Of a DNA stretch of 64,000 bases, positions 51,490-63,414 are shown piece by piece; the stretch's first letter is position 1, and each line of letters opens with the position of its first letter. The notes under the pieces are model-generated. The model did no database searches. It was given only the letters and a program-made list of their open reading frames with translations, and was not told the origin of the DNA. Origin of the DNA: Furcasterigmium furcatum (Eukaryota > Ascomycota > Sordariomycetes > Glomerellales > Plectosphaerellaceae); the NCBI GenBank assembly GCA_001599815.1, contig BCIA01000003.1:1984001-2048000 (forward strand), given 5' to 3'. The position numbers were made by a program, and so were the translations under genes.

Positions 51490-54400
51490 TCATTTCTTCT
51501 CCTTCTTCTGCTGACTGACAAATTCGTCCAAATCAACATGTATCCTCAGCCCTTTTGCACCCATCGTGTTGCACATAGACCTCAGCTCGAACTCGTCCAT
51601 CGCATTCACCAGCGTCGTGAACGCCTCCATGGCCAGGTCCTTCGACCACGGACACTGTGCGATGCCTCGGAAGAAGACCTCCTTCGCCTTTCCCCTGAGT
51701 TCCCTTCTCGCGTAGCTGAACCGCACGTACGCTCGCCAGAGGGCGGCACTGCTCCTGCACGCCCGCGTGTCCAAGGCGCGCTCGAACGCGGCGCGGGTCG
51801 AATATGCGTTGCCCTTTCGCAGCTCGTATCGGATCGCAAAAATTCGGTTGCCGAGGGTGTCATTTCCGCCGAGGAGCTCGACGTCGCGGAGTAGGTCCCT
51901 GACGGGGTCTTCGACGCCAAAGCTGGAGGACGCCCATGAGAAGAGGCTCAGGAACATGGCGTTTCGAGGGAAGAGCTTGATGCCTTTGACGAGCTGCTCT
52001 CTGAGGTATGAGCTTCGGTACGGCCTGCTGACAGGTTAGGAACGGTGATAGAAGCTTGAATTGTCCAACATACCCTCGGCTAGCGTGGAAGTAGAGAAGT
52101 TTTGCCGCGAATTGCAGGAGCCTCTCGTGGCTTGCAGAGTGAGCAAACCCACGGCTGGTAACCTCCTGAGAAGTGGCCCAGACTCTGTCCATGGCGGCTG
52201 AGAGGTTGCCCTGACCGATAGAAGCTGACTCTGAACCTCCTGGCAGGGTCAGATAGTCAAAGAGGGATAGAGCTTCGGCCAGGAGGACAGCCTCGTCGAA
52301 CTTTGATACCGAGAAATTGTATCCCATCTCGCTAGCAAGTACCTGCCGAGTGTTGAGGATCTGGTGGGGGGTAGGTTCCGCCGTCTCAATCTGGGTTGCA
52401 GCAGACTGGTCGACCAAGGTACAGAGACAGAGAGTCGCTCTGCTCTTGTCACCTACTTCGAGCTCCATCCACGCTCGAGATGTCCAGAGTAAAGTGGTGC
52501 CAAGTGTTCGTTCCGACGACGACTGATGCGCATTAGCAGATGCCGAAATCAAGTCGAGGCCTCCGACTTACCTCGGGGATCGCTGACGCTGCAGAGAGAA
52601 CCTGGCGTGCCGTATTTGCGTTTCCATTTGCCCATTCTGCCAATGCATATGCGGTGTACAGCCGACGACTGTTCGGATGCTGCTTCAGCAGCACCTTTGC
52701 GCGCTTCTTGATGAGAGAAGGCTCGGCCACCCATTCAAGGGCGAGGCGATATGTGGCCAGGTCTTCCGAGCAACCCTTCTCTGTTATTTGCCTCAGGGTG
52801 GTCAGGATGTAAGAAAATTCCACCGGACCTCCTTGACGTTGGTCTCTCAGCGACCAACCAGATAGATATTGGAACCAGTTGCTTCGCGCGAAGAGGATAT
52901 CCATTGAGACAGCCAGCTCGGAATTGTCGCGTGAGAAATCTGGTTTTCTCTTGGACTGGTCCTCTTCTGGGTCCAGTTTGTCTGGTTTCTCGAGGACATC
53001 GTGCTCAAGCTGGACGGATTGAGCCGCAACGTGGTCGTCGTTGGCTGCAGCTTGCAACCACTCGCTTGCTCCCAGGGCAAGTGGCAGATTGCAGAATAGA
53101 AGAAAGGAGTCAAGGAGAGATGGCTCCATGACAGGCTTGATGTCCATCGGGATCAGAAAGAGAAGGTTTTCCAAATCAGAGAAGATCACAACGCGGTACG
53201 GATCATCCTCGTTTCCCTCATCCATGGAACGAGCTGGACGGCGTGATGCAAGGGCTCTCAGTTGTTCTGTCGCTCCCCATGACTTGTAAACATCGCGTGA
53301 CGGAGATATTGAGTTGTCGTCAGTCACAGCATTCGGCGCGTCAACGTTCCCGTCCAATCGGGCATAGTGACTCCATCCACGGGAGCCATCCTCGCCAATC
53401 CTGGGGGCCTCGCTCTCCCAAAAGTCTCGGAATGAGTCCAACGCATCGCCAACTGACGCCTCATCAAGAGCAGCTGGTCGGCAAAGGTTGATCTCCAAGA
53501 GTGCCTGCCAGGCGGCCACGGCCAGCTCCCGGTATCCCGAATCAAAGAGGAACCTCGTCACCCTAAGAAAGACGTACAGACGTTGCTCATGGACTGCTGC
53601 AGGGCTCGTCGTGAATGGAACACCGGCATGAGGACTTGCTGGATGCAGAGCCTGCTTCGACTCGCGGTGGAGGCGATCCAGGTACATATCCTTGACATCC
53701 TGAAACTGGAAAGACGTGACACTTGAGAGCCTGAGATCAAGCCTTGCCTTCCACAACGCAAAGCTGACCTCGTGCTCTTTCATGACTTCGTCCCAGCGCC
53801 GTTCCAATTTAGAGGCGGGCCAAACTCTCGCGCCCTCAAGCATCATACCCAGGAGCAAGCGTTCCTCGTGTGTCGGGAGTTCTGCATGCTCGAGTGCGGC
53901 CTCATACATGGACAATTTGATCTCTGCGTAGCTACGCACTTCGGCCTTGGTAGCTTCGCGGTCTGGTCCCTCGGCTGCCCGTAGCAGCATGTCCTGATGG
54001 CTGATGAGACTGAGCCAGGCTTCGATATCCTTGGGGTCTGATTTGACCCTGCGGGACAGCTCGATTGACTTCTTCTTCATTGGATCATCGACGTCGACGC
54101 TAGGATCCTCAGCGGAAGAGGAGTATTCGAGCTCGCTGTCAGAGTACTCATGAGCTTTAGCTTTGCCCTCAATCGACCTGTAGTCTGGTCCATCGTCTTC
54201 AGGCATTTCAGATTCGCCGGGCTCGACTTGCTTTGTCTTTGAAGACAATGGCACAAACTCCTCTTCGCTGCCAGAGCCGCCTCCCTCGTTGACCCGGGGT
54301 TTGATACGGCGTGGCTTCACTTTTCGGAAGCTGGCGTTGAACAGGTGTCTGTCTCGAAGAGCCGAAGGCGCACTCCCCGGCAGCCGGATACTGAATTCTT

Positions 54401-54830
54401 CGGTGTTGCCGTCTCGGTGCATTACGAGGAAGCCAGGGGAGCCGAGGACTCGGCCTCGTACGCTGCGGCGGTATGATGGCACCTTGCCACGTTCGTTGGC
54501 GCCATATCTGGAGATGAGGGGATCGCCGCGTTTGTCAAGGAAGAAGAGTCCCTCGGTTACCTTCTCAGGCTCAGCAGGCTGAGGCTTCTTGTCGAGCTTG
54601 ACCAAGGCTTTCTCATCGTTTCGTGGGGATTTGGCCCGGTGTCGACGTCGATGATCAGAGTGACGTCTCGAGTGACGTTCCTCGTCACGTTCCTGGTGGC
54701 GAGATGACTTATGTCGGTCCTTCCTGTCGCCGGTAGATTTGGGAGGTCGGTCATCCAGTGATGATGGGGTTTCAGAAACAGCTGGCTTGGACTTGAAGGA
54801 CGAGAATTTGGGAACCGCAGGATCTGTCAT
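51490..54830 (-). CDS. NRDE2: Nuclear RNA-silencing/exosome regulator NRDE2 (Nrl1 family)
   Basis: Three exons, 54830-52572, 52522-52074 and 52024-51490, join in frame to give 1080 residues. The family (worm NRDE-2, fission yeast Nrl1, human NRDE2) is nuclear, binds the MTR4 helicase and links splicing to RNA decay and silencing. The start MTDPAVPKFSSFKSKPAVSE matches the conserved N-terminal motif. A charged Arg/His/Lys-rich region follows. Then GLFFLDKRGDPLISRYGANE and a segment around RRSVRGRVLGSPGFLVMHRD precede the HAT/TPR-like helical repeats that fill the rest. The repeat domain opens near SRRVKSDPKDIEAWLSLISH. The earlier frame opening at 54866 is not ATG. It is divergent from the CLC gene. 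Confidence 0.93.
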
Positions 54831-56420
54831 GATAGATGCCGGCAGGCCGCCTCTCCAGTTACTCAAGCTCGGCCGAGAGTGGAAGGAGATGTCATGCTCA
54901 GCTCCAGAGGGCCAAGCTGGCTCCCTTTGACCCAGTCACCTTGCAAGGAGAATGTTGATGATGGAGAGTCCAGGCTGAGATGTGGCATGCAAGATCCAAT
55001 GTTGCTACACGGGCTTTGGTTGGGCTCGCTGGGTGTCGTGGGCATCGGGATGTACAGAGGAAGTTGGAGATCCGCTAAAAATGCGAGGCCAATTGGTCAA
55101 GCTGGCTGGGCAAGTCATGGACGGGCAGCGGTGCACCTGAGGTGTATGCGGTAGACGGGGCCCTGTCCAATCAACACCGAAGTGCCCCACTTTTGTGGCC
55201 GACGACGTTGCACCTGTTGGCACTAAATTTTAGGGGCGTCTCCCTGTAGAGACGCCATCGATGTACCTAATGTTCTATGCCCAGGTACCCGGGGCCGTGC
55301 CACAAGGTCCCTGAACCCGGGGTACTATGACGAAATCCAGGGTCTATTGACCTCACCGCGCATTCCTACACTTAAGGTACTTATGGAAGGTATTTCCAGG
55401 CACAGCCCGAGGTCTCCCTTTGACGGGATATGAGGAAGAGTCACTGGAAGTCGAACAAACATGCCGTCGAGTCAGATCATGCCTCGCCAACCGAACTACC
55501 TCTGCTGTCTTCCTTGTCACGATGGGGGAAGGCGCGGGGCACGTCACGTTTGACGTTGTGGGGACTTTCCTTGTGGTGGTGATGATCCAAGCAACCAAGC
55601 CAAACCAAGGTCTGTAGATCACATAATTGGGCTGTCGCCAGATCCCTGCCTGCCCATTCGGGCACCCTCTTTTCCCCGTTAATAAACAACGATCGCCTAT
55701 CACTTCGCCGAGGACTGGACTGACGAGCTCAACTCCGCACCTCTTCCTTGAATCGACGTTCTCCATTCCCGAGGTGCTTGGTGCTGTACCCTGCGGATGC
55801 CTCGATCGGCGCTGAGATAGCAGATCACGAGTACCCGACAAGCACAGCCCGTCGCCGGCGGCCAAGCTGACAGGACCAAGACTCCCCTCTGTCCGAGAAT
55901 AAAGGGAGTTTCCTCCTTCATCTCCCGCAGTCTTCGGGCCTCGCCTGCCTCATCCTCGTCACCTGCTGGTTTGTGCCACCCCCTCTGGTCGCATCGCGGA
56001 ACATCATTAGCTCGACAACCGCCCTTCATTCTGGACGCACCAACGTCACCAGGTGAGACGTTCCCCTCCACGCGACGGGCCCTTCACGTGGTGCAACGCG
56101 CGCCACAGCCCTCTCTCCTAGATCCAGCGATAGGGGGTCACCCGTCCTCGACCGACGTGGCAACATGCCGGCCCTGCGAGGCACGAACCGAGATCCGAGA
56201 TGCTGATGATGGATTATGTAGACTCTCGACGACCTTCCCCTTGACAACTCCCTCGTCCCTCGTCCCTACGATAAACGACATACCCTAGAACCGTTGCGAG
56301 CTTTCTTACCGACGCCGAACATCGCAGCATGCACGAGACATTGAGAATTTGACAGACTGGACGCATCTTTTTTCTCGCTACACCTTCGGACGCCCGTGTC
56401 TTTGGGGCCGAACTCCCATC
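54831..56420. other. Divergent region between NRDE2 and the CLC exchanger
   Basis: No gene is supported. A perfect eight-base inverted repeat with six-base loop lies at 55235-55256, in a stretch where GGTACC/ACCTAA-like words recur (about 55260-55390), which could be a decayed small repeat. A CACGTG box sits at 56085-56090. The right end is pyrimidine-rich leader. Confidence 0.5.
55235..55256. repeat. Inverted repeat able to form an 8-bp hairpin
   Basis: GGCGTCTC at 55235-55242 is the exact reverse complement of GAGACGCC at 55249-55256, with a six-base loop. It is flanked by several GTACC-type words. Confidence 0.7.
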
Positions 56421-59371
56421 ATGCCCGACGTTCCACAGTCCGAGCTGCTCTCGGCTCCTGTGTCGCCGACAACCTCACGCCGGCATAGCCGACGGGTCCT
56501 CGGTCACTCGCAGAGCACCGCGAGCGACTTCGACGAGCGGACGCCTTTGATACCTCGCTCGAGGTCTCGTGTGCGCATCAGTAACCAGCACACGGAATCT
56601 TCCAACCCAAAACATGTTGCTCTGCTCAGAAACCACAGTTACACAAGTACGTGCCTTGATGGGATCCCTGGTAGTGCAATGGTCCCCGAACTAACTGACC
56701 CTTTCCTCCCAAGACACGCGCCACCATAGCCGGAACTCTTCGTTCGGATCACGCATCTTCCACGCCCTCCATGATCATCCCGACCCCCTTGCCGAGTCGA
56801 AAGGCTCTATCTTCCCCGACGACCGCGTCTGGTACGATCAGTTCACCTCCACCGACTGGGTGCATGACAACATTGCCGATGCCCATCGCTTGAAAGCACT
56901 CCGAAGTCGGAAGGACCTCCGTGGCCGAGTTGCCGCGTTCTTCGACGCGTCACAAGGTTGGGTTCTCAGCGCCGTTTGCGGTGTCATCGTGGCCCTGATC
57001 GCGTACGTGGTCAACGTTTCTGAAGTGGCCATGTTCGATTTCAAGGACGGCTACTGCACCAGGGGCTGGTATCTCAGCGAAAAGGTGCGTTCATGTCTTC
57101 TCTCCGCTACATGTTGAAAGGTCTAACAGCCAAACAGCGATGCTGCCCTACGTCGATGTGCGAAGACTGGGTTCCATGGTCCACAGTCCTGCACTTGAAG
57201 CTCCTCGGCGCCGCTGGGACCCAGTACGCCGTCTACTTCCTGGGCGTCATTGTGTTTGCCTGCGTGTCGTGCGTCATGACTCTTACCACCAAGACTGTGG
57301 TCCCATCTGCCTACAGAATGACAACATTTGACGAAAATCTCGCTGCTGAGCGGATGCCTGAGCCCAACGACGAAGGATCGAGCGACGATTGCGCCAGTCC
57401 CAGGCAGGTAGTTGAAGATACCCTGGCGCCACCCATGGTCTACTATTCTGCTGCCGGAAGTGGCGTTGCTGAAGTCCGAGTCATTCTCAGCGGCTTCGTT
57501 CTGCACGGTTTCCTCGGCTTCAAGACCCTGGTGATCAAGTCTGTGGCCCTGGTGCTCAGTGTGGCGTCGGGACTCAGTTTGGGCAAAGAAGGCCCTTACG
57601 TGCACATCGCGACGTGCGTCGGCAATATCGCCTGCCGTATGTTCTCCAAGTACGATCAGAATGATGCGAAGCGACGAGAAGTCCTTTCGGCCACCGCTGC
57701 TGCTGGTGTAGCTGTCGCCTTTGGCGCTCCGCTTGGAGGTGTTCTCTTCGGCCTGGAAGAGGTCTCCTACTTTTTCCCGGCCAAGACGCTCTTCAGGACG
57801 TTCTTTTGCTGCATCATTGCGGCCCTAACACTGAAATTCCTGGATCCCTATGGCACTCAGAAAGTCGTCATGTTCCAAGTGCGCTACGTCATCGACTGGG
57901 AGTTCTTCGAGCTGGGCACCTTCATGCTTGTTGGCCTCCTGGGCGGCGCAGCCGGCGCCTTGTTCATAAAGGCTTCCAAACAATGGGCCCAAACGTTTCG
58001 CCGACTCCGAGTAATCAAGCAGTACCCGATACTCGAGGTCTTCCTCGTCGCCGTGCTCACCGCGCTCATTGGATACTGGAACACCTTTACCAAATTGCCA
58101 GTCGCGAGACTACTGCTTAACCTAGCATCTCCCTGCGACGAGCATCACTACATCAAGGATGACCTTGGTCTCTGCCCGACTGACATCAACGAGATCCCGC
58201 CCATTCTGCTCAGCCTCTTTGTTGCCTTCCTCATCAAGGGGCTGCTGACCATCGTGACATTTGGCATTGTGAGTAATCCAGCTGCCTGATTTGTACTCTG
58301 GCTGACTTGGTTTCTCTCTCAGAAAGTTCCTGCCGGCATTTACGTCCCTTCCATGGTGGTCGGGGGTCTCATGGGCCGTCTTGTGGGCCACATCGTCCAA
58401 TACGTCGTCTTGCGGTTCCCCAACTTTGGGATCTGGAGCGATTGCGCTGCTATGGGAGAGAGCAGCTGCATTCAACCAGGCGTATACGGCCTTGTAGCCG
58501 CCGGCTCGACCATGTGCGGTGTGACCAGGCTCTCAGTGACTCTTGCCGTCATACTGTTTGAGCTCACCGGAAGCTTGGACTACGTGCTGCCGTTTTCCCT
58601 TGCTATTTTGGTTGCCAAGTGGACGGCAGACGCGATGGAGCCCGACAGTATCTATGTGCGTAAGCTGTCATTTCTTCAAAAACACACGTGCTAATATGCT
58701 TCTAGGACCTGTTAACCAGCATGAACTCGTACCCGTTCCTGGAGAACAAGCGAAAGCCCGTGTACACCTCAGACCTTGCCGATATCGTCCCTCGAGTACG
58801 CCGCGAGCGTGTCATCGATATAACCAACTCACCACTGGTGCCTGCGGCGAGCCTACGGACCAAGCTCGAGCTTCTTCACCGTGCTGGTGAGCTTGACGGC
58901 GGGCTTCCAATCATTCGCGCAGACGTTCTCGTCGGGCTCATCCCAGCACCGGACCTGGAATATGCGCTGGACAACCTGGTCGACGAGGGCAACAGTCTCT
59001 GTCTCATGACGGAGGTGACGACCATCGAGGACTCTGATGACGAGGAGCAGCATGTAGATCCCACCGACTTTACCCCCTTTATTGACCCGGTAAGCATTGA
59101 TGCCCGAGACTGTAGGTGCTTGACTGACTCTTTGCTCAGGCTCCCGTTGCATTGGATATCAAGTCGCCAATGGACCTTGTATACGAGTGCTTCTCCAAGT
59201 TGGGCCTGAGGTACATATGTGTCCTGAGAGATGGACACTACGCCGGGATGGTGAGTGATGACCTCGGTGTCTCACATTGATGAAAGCTAACGGAGGATGC
59301 AGGTCCACAAGAAGAGCTTCGTGAAGTACACGCGAGAGCTCGGCGAGAAGGAGAGGGCCGAGAGCCACTAA
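56421..59371 (+). CDS. CLC-type chloride/proton exchanger with C-terminal CBS pair
   Basis: Seven exons, 56421-56646, 56714-57084, 57138-58268, 58323-58655, 58706-59089, 59140-59250 and 59303-59371, join in frame to give 874 residues. The protein resembles the ClC-3/4/5 branch, which acidifies or balances charge in endosomes or vacuoles. GSGVAEVRVILSGF corresponds to the first selectivity motif. GKEGPYVH near residue 347 carries the gating glutamate, and GLEEVSYFFP the glutamate expected at the inner proton site, so exchange and not passive channel flow is predicted. KVPAGIYVPSMVVGGLMGR is the third anion motif. Two CBS domains fill residues about 690-870 (YPFLENKRKPVYTSDLADIV, and ALDIKSPMDLVYECFSKLGL). 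The N-terminus is Ser/Arg-rich and cytosolic. It may correspond to a yeast Gef1 relative, but I would not name it. Confidence 0.93.
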
Positions 59372-60297
59372 AGCGTTGAATAATACAGAGTTGGGGAGCT
59401 GGAGGGTGACCTCACAAAGTGCCTGGGCTGGAGAGCTTGTTGGAAGGTCCTAATTGCATTTCTGCTGCAGTACGCATTGCGGGCATCGTTCCATCGGCAT
59501 TGGAGCACGGCGTTCTGGAGGCTGTCTCCATTTGATTGTTTTCTCATATCGCATGTCGAAGGGACTTTTACGACCCCCTCGATCCATCATCAGCGATGGC
59601 CAGGACCCCCGCCAATCCTATTACGTTTTCTTGAGACCTAAAAACTGACATCGTGACTTGTGGTTGCTGAAGGCGCGGGACGATATGCAAGGGTGGAGCT
59701 TCGGTATCTGCGGGGATAGGTGGTCCAGTGTCACGGTTGACGCCGACAGGGATCCCGAGTCTCAAGTGGCACCGGGCCGGGCCATGCTGATAAGCCGGGC
59801 CGGGGATGTGCTTGACTTCGGTCCAGTGTTGTTGTGGCTGCTGTTTCTTGGGGAGATATCGAATGGATATTAATGGTGGTTTATCTCGACTGATCTCTGA
59901 ATGCAATTTCCTTCCTGCGAGGGCCTGGGTGCCTCGAGTCAGGGAACAATGGGAATACCTTTCTTGATGTATTCCGCGTGGCATGACGCACTTGTTACCT
60001 TATCGGCCGAAGGCGCGCGGTGACTCCAAATCTGCCCCGCATTCCGACATCTTGGCACGGGGACTCCCCCACTTGACCTGGAAGCTTTAAGCTCCTTTGG
60101 CTCCCACCCCCTTCGCGACTCGAGAGCTTCCTCGACCAAGTGTATACACACCACCACCAATTGCAGCTCCTTTGCACGAAGGTAAACGGCACATCAGCCG
60201 CTCTGAGCCGGTATAAAGCTCCCTGCCTCGACCGCCTTTTGCCGACTTCAGCTGCTCCCAACAAAACACCAACACCGTCGTCAGACATCTTGCAGCC
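59372..60297. other. Intergenic region upstream of GABA transaminase
   Basis: This holds the CLC 3' UTR and the GABA transaminase promoter, with a TATA box at 60212-60217. No gene is supported. Confidence 0.5.
60212..60217 (+). promoter_or_regulatory. TATA box of the GABA transaminase gene
   Basis: TATAAA lies 81-86 bases upstream of the start codon, within the range for a short fungal leader. Confidence 0.65.
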
Positions 60298-61858
60298 ATG
60301 GCAGCTCTGCGGGCGTCGTCGATGATGCGGCCAGCCACGTTCTCTGCGAGAGCTCTGGCAGCACGCCGCTTCGCCCCTGCGAGGCCATTCTCCGTGTCAG
60401 CACCCCGAGCTTCGAGCATCTTCCCCAACGAGCCATCTGGGCCTACGGTCAAGACAGCGATTCCTGGTCCCTTGTCACAGACTTACATCAAGGATCTTCA
60501 CGAGGTCTTCGACACTCGGAGCTTGAACATGCTCACCGACTACACCAAGAGCATTGGCAACTATATCGCCGACCCCGACGGCAATGTCCTGCTTGATGTG
60601 TAAGTCGGTCACTCTAATGCCAAGAGTAGCAATTACTGACCCTGCCTCTAGCTACGCCCAGATTGCGTCCATCCCTGTGGGATACAACAACCCCGCCCTC
60701 ATCGAGGCCGCAAAGGCTCCCGAGATGGTCAACGCCATCGTCAACCGCCCTGCCCTCGGGAACTTCCCCTCCCACGACTGGGCCTCTGTCCTGCGCTCCG
60801 GCATCCTTGCCGCCGCGCCGCCCGGCCTTAACCAGGTATTCACCGCCATGGCCGGCTCCGATGCCAATGAGACCGCTTACAAGGCTGCCTTCATGTACCG
60901 CCGCCAGCGCGAGCGCGGCGGGCCCGATGTCCCCTTCACGGAGGCCGAGATTTCCTCCGCCATGAACAACACCGCCCCAGGCTCCGCCAACCTCTCCATC
61001 CTCTCCTTCAAAACTGGCTTCCACGGACGCCTCTTTGGCTCCCTCTCCACCACCCGCTCAAAGCCCATTCACAAGCTTGATATCCCCGCCTTCAACTGGC
61101 CTCAGGCTACCTTCCCCCAGCTCAAGTACCCCCTTGATGCTCACGCGGCGGAAAACGAAGCCGCCGAAGCCGCATCCCTCGCCGAGGTCGAGCATCTCAT
61201 CAAGACACACCCCTCCCCTCCCGCTGCCGTTGTTGTCGAGCCCATCCAGTCCGAAGGCGGCGACAACCACGCCTCTCCCGCCTTCTTCCGCGGCCTCCGC
61301 GCCCTCACAGCCCGCCACGGCGTCCTCCTCATCGTCGATGAGGTCCAGACCGGCGTCGGCGCCACCGGCCGCTTCTGGGCCCACGAGCACTGGGACCTAC
61401 CCTCCCCTCCCGACATTGTCACATTCAGCAAGAAGGCCCAGGCAGCGGGCTACTACTTCGCCGACCCGGCCCTCCGCCCCAACCTCCCCTATAGGCAGTT
61501 CAACACCTGGATGGGCGATCCCGCCCGCGCGCTGCTCTTCCGTGCCATCATCCAGCAGGTCCGCGAGCACGATCTCGTCCGCCGCACAGCCGCCGTCGGC
61601 GACTACCTCTACTCCGGCATCGAGGGCCTCGCTGAGAAGTACCCCGAGCAGATCGCCAACCTGCGGGGCAAGGGCCAGGGGACGTTCATCGCGTTCGACT
61701 CGCCCCGGCGCGACGAGGTGCTCAAGAAGGCCAAGACGCTGGGCGTCAACATCGGCGGGTCTGGCGAGAGGGCCGTGAGGCTGAGGCCGATGCTGGTCTT
61801 CGAGGAGGCGCACGCCGATATCCTGCTCAAGGTCCTCGAGAAGATCGTCTCGTCGTGA
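60298..61858 (+). CDS. UGA1: Mitochondrial 4-aminobutyrate aminotransferase
   Basis: Exons 60298-60599 and 60652-61858 join in frame to give 502 residues. This PLP enzyme moves the amino group of GABA to 2-oxoglutarate, feeding the GABA shunt toward succinate. The first about 40 residues are Arg/Ala/Ser-rich with no acidic residues, a typical mitochondrial presequence. The mature enzyme shows YAQIASIPVGYNNPALIEAA, FTAMAGSDANETAYKAAFMY, SFKTGFHGRLFGSLSTT and the cofactor-site aspartate in LLIVDEVQTGVGATGR. The PLP-binding lysine is about residue 361 in IVTFSKKAQAAGYYF. RQFNTWMGDPAR follows, as in fungal GatA/Uga1. The only intron (52 nt) is early. Yeast Uga1 is 471 residues, the difference being mainly the presequence. 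A TATA box lies at 60212. Confidence 0.96.
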
Positions 61859-62497
61859 GCGCTGGTCGAGCACCGGATTGAATTCTTGGAACAAGCGAAA
61901 GTACCATACCCTGATTTTGGACATGAAAATTTCACGCAAAATATTTCTCAGAAATCATTCGCAGTTCTCGCCATGGTATCTCTGTGTGTGAAAGACGCCC
62001 GTCCCTCCCCCAAGTAGTCGATCCAGATGCCGCCCAAACGCCAATCCCGTGTTCTAGTATACATGCCCCTCGTCATGCTGATGCTGCAAGGAGAGAGAAT
62101 CAGCTCTACCCGCCCCCCGTTCATGTGCTGGGTTATCGTCATCAAGCAGCGCCACCTCATGCCGTGTATGCGCCCAAAAATTGCAGCGAGACCAGCCGCC
62201 ACCGCCGCTTATCCCCTATTCATTATGAGACGAGCAATGCAAGAATCAAATGCAAGATCAGTCCGCCAAAAGCACCTCCATGCATCTGTCTACCTCGCCA
62301 TGCCCTCCTGCGTGATATGACTGATAGATGGGATCGCGCGCTCCTTCTCCGGAGAATGCGATATTGATGAGGACGACGTCTCCGGCGTGTCTGGCTGGCG
62401 CGTCGGGACGGTTGCCGGCCCGGGCTGCGCATCATGCTGCGCGATCGGAGGCGTCGAAGCTAGCGACCGCAGCGGCCTTCCCCCGTCGATTTTCTGC
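61859..62497. other. 3' region of GABA transaminase, with a possible final exon of the AT-hook gene
   Basis: The left part is the GABA transaminase 3' UTR. On the minus strand 62480-62290 is an open, protein-like frame of about 63 codons (ending SISHITQEGMAR) in a frame different from the AT-hook exon 3. It may be the true last exon of that gene. Confidence 0.45.
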
Positions 62498-63414
62498 TCA
62501 TAAATCGTTAGAAACCAACTCGCTGACGGCCTGGCCTGACGCCTCAGTATCACTTGCCGGCTTCGCCTTCTCGGCCAAAGGTGGTCGGCCTCGTTTCTTA
62601 GCCGGTTTTGGCGTGTCCAGGGAACCCGGTGTTTCCACCACCGGGGAAGCAACGGCGGAAGGGCTGCCTAGCCGCGGAATCTCTTCACCTCGTTCTAGTA
62701 TCGGCGTTCGAGGAGCCAGCGGAGAGAATGTCTGTGGTAGCACGGGCCGGAACTGCCTCGACTGGTCGGCTCTCGAGGGCCTACCTCGCCTGCGAGTCCC
62801 AGGGGGAAGCCGTGTCGAAGCCGGAGTGGGCGGGCCCGTTGGAGTAGCTGCTCCGGCGTGGCCCAGGGCGGGCGGTTTTGGTTGGATATTGACGTGTTGC
62901 GTATCCAGTCTCGGCAAAGGAAGAAGTGTCGTCGACGCGGATACTGGGTGATGAGGATGAATCGGTGCCATCGGCCCTGGAAACAACGGCTGCCCTGGGG
63001 TATGTGCTGAATCTGCTGCGGCTAGTCGTTTTGGCGTCTGCTCTGGGGGGCTGCCGAATGCTTTTCGCTTGAGACTTGGACGCGTCACGGTCGTTTCTAA
63101 CATGTTGTCGGCGGCTTCGAAACATTGATTCAGGGTCCGTCCTACGCCACGGAAGTTAGCTGGATGCGGAATCCGGGTATCTCGAACGGATTGGACGAAC
63201 CACCAGGGACTTGCATGGCATGCCAGTCGGGGTCGATGGTGTTGGACCGGACGAAATCGACCAAGACATCAAGCTTTAGTCTGCTCTGCTTGATCATCTC
63301 CGAGAGGACAAACCTCTGTTGCCCCGCGTTAGTACGTTGCTGCCACCCGCCAGGTTGCAAAGACCCGCGTCGTAGGCGCCTTACCTTTTCCTCTTCTGTG
63401 AAGGAGGACCCCAT
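62498..63414 (-). CDS. AT-hook DNA-binding protein, conserved in filamentous fungi
   Basis: Three exons, 63414-63385, 63315-63201 and 63141-62498, join in frame to give 262 residues. Both introns have clear signals: the first a TACTAAC branch point, the second CTAAC with a TAG acceptor. The N-terminal region RFVLSEMIKQSRLKLDVLVD followed by FVRSNTIDPDWHAMQVPGGR and TLNQCFEAADNM looks like a short conserved helical domain that I cannot name. Two AT-hook cores follow: RRRGRP at residues about 165-170 and KKRGRP at about 230-235, motifs that bind the minor groove of AT-rich DNA. The rest is Pro/Ser/Thr-rich. The stop after SELVSNDL may not be the native end, because a second coding-like frame follows (see findings). 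Nuclear localisation is likely; the target is unknown. Confidence 0.72.
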
